Assembly: GCA_024223125.1 (NCBI GenBank)
Contig: JAAEOP010000735.1
Location: forward strand, 1-60,195
Length of the DNA stretch: 60,195 bases
Reading direction: 5' to 3'
Source of the DNA: Chloroflexota bacterium
GTDB lineage: Bacteria; Chloroflexota; Anaerolineae; Promineifilales; Promineifilaceae
Shown: in pieces, positions 59,862 to 60,195 of the stretch
Numbering within the stretch: position 1 is the first letter of the stretch
Layout of the letters: each line of letters begins with the position of its first letter
Notes under the pieces: generated by a model
The model's database searches: none
What the model saw: the letters and a program-made list of their open reading frames with translations, nothing else
What the model was told of the DNA's origin: nothing
Program-made: the position numbers and the translations under genes

Positions 59862-60195
59862 GCCATCGCCGCTTTCAAAGCCGACACTGCTTCCGATTCA
59901 ATATCATGCACCTGCATCACATGGTCGGCAATGTTTTGGCGCATCGTTGTGACCCCGGCCGCATCCAATGGAAAATCTGTCTCCATCTCCTTTTTCAACG
60001 CCTCCAACCGTTCGTCAATCTGACCGAGTTCAGCCAATGCTGCATTCCCTTGTGTCGTGAACAGATCGCGCCGTTGCAGCAGCAGTTCTCGCATTTCTTT
60101 GAAGGGGGATATTTCTTCTGGCAGCAGAGCCAAACTGAGAGCATCCCAGGCGGCCGCGCTGCGCCGAAAATGAGCGGCGGCAACTTTCAAGTCTG
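59858..60195 (-). CDS. Partial CDS, possibly DUF4872/BtrH-type C-terminus
   Basis: The frame is open to the window edge, so the N-terminal part lies outside. The visible 112 residues are helical: HFRRSAAAWDALSLALLPEE, ISPFKEMRELLLQRRDLF, a coiled stretch ELGQIDERLEALKKEMETDF and a closing helix HDIESEAVSALKAAMA. This fits the C-terminal DUF4872 domain of proteins with a butirosin BtrH-like N-terminal domain, but I cannot verify that without the rest. The stop overlaps the end of the SDR gene by 4 nt, in convergent orientation. Confidence 0.55.
   Translation of the reverse strand, partial: DLKVAAAHFRRSAAAWDALSLALLPEEISPFKEMRELLLQRRDLFTTQGNAALAELGQIDERLEALKKEMETDFPLDAAGVTTMRQNIADHVMQVHDIESEAVSALKAAMA

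Larger units (their letters stand above)
1..60195. repeat. Highly iterated palindrome ACGGCCGT
   Basis: The exact 8-mer ACGGCCGT occurs about 90 times by hand count; a random sequence this long would hold about one. Examples are 13-20, 6273-6280, 12106-12113, 18092-18099, 28122-28129, 36451-36458, 44524-44531 and 52549-52556. Near variants sharing CGGCCG or GGCCG are also frequent. In genes it falls in all three phases: ACG GCC GT (Thr-Ala-Val), AC GGC CGT (Gly-Arg) and A CGG CCG T (Arg-Pro). This points to DNA-level rather than protein-level selection. It resembles HIP1 of cyanobacteria in kind, not in sequence. The count is manual and may be off by a few. Confidence 0.95.

Noticed and set aside
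1..60195. CRISPR array
   Set aside because: No regularly spaced direct repeats with unique spacers were found; the dispersed repeats are single inverted units.
1..60195. tRNA, rRNA or tmRNA genes
   Set aside because: I looked for T-loop GGTTCRANYC patterns with acceptor ends and for rRNA conserved blocks and saw none outside coding sequence.

Overview
The window looks like chromosomal DNA of a mesophilic Chloroflexota bacterium, most like the Anaerolineae. This is an inference from content: secreted proteins with YNWFWNNT repeats, the DUF3090 three-gene cassette shared by Actinobacteria and Chloroflexi, an ABC-LytTR fusion, GT39-type membrane glycosyltransferases and an EAD/SLATT gene pair. 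I see no rRNA, tRNA, CRISPR array or intact insertion sequence. The most striking global property is one 8-bp palindrome, ACGGCCGT, present about 90 times by hand count. It lies in genes of every class and in all three codon phases, like the cyanobacterial HIP1 element.

Layout. 0-9.4 kb: DinB-like protein, PCMT-like methyltransferase coupled to a membrane-anchored solute-binding-like protein, a broken MazE/VapC-type toxin-antitoxin locus, a DUF885 lipoprotein, an AlbA_2 regulator and a HIT protein. 9.4-19.5 kb: AGXT-type aminotransferase, an FHA protein with a probable pseudokinase domain, a cyclic-nucleotide-domain histidine kinase, a GT39 membrane glycosyltransferase, glutamate dehydrogenase and SSB. 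20-24.5 kb: candidate conflict cluster of a trypsin-like protease, a zinc-ribbon/multi-TM/EAD protein and a SLATT (DUF4231) 2TM protein.

24.8-33.2 kb: isocitrate dehydrogenase; the operon patatin-polyphosphate glucokinase-phosphofructokinase; pyrimidine nucleoside phosphorylase; an MTA/SAH-deaminase-CYTH fusion coupled to an APH-type kinase. 33.5-39.3 kb: the histidine phosphatase/DUF3090/SCO1664 cassette, a receiver-CpaE fusion, Sir2, a GAF histidine kinase and a small membrane protein. 39.4-46.1 kb: a biotin-dependent acyl-CoA carboxylase (carboxyltransferase, biotin carboxylase, biotin carrier), CYTH protein, a stand-alone GyrA C-terminal propeller and an M20 amidohydrolase.

46.3-52.0 kb, nearly free of the palindrome: a V4R protein, a secreted triple-repeat protein and a giant GMC oxidoreductase-hydrolase fusion. 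52.4-57.2 kb: an ABC transporter operon headed by a degenerate ABC-LytTR regulator that is followed by three helically phased operator-like repeats and a frameshifted membrane gene. 57.2-60.2 kb: ECF sigma factor with a membrane partner, two small membrane proteins, an SDR oxidoreductase and the end of an unidentified gene.

Intergenic spaces are rich in dispersed inverted-repeat families (REP-like hairpins, AGGTGC..CACTT, AGAGGTTCCACC, CTGAAAA tandems). One copy of a hairpin family sits inside the ruined VapC gene, which suggests these elements are mobile. Several genes share extended -10 promoters (TGnTAKAAT) so close to the ATG that leaderless transcripts are likely.
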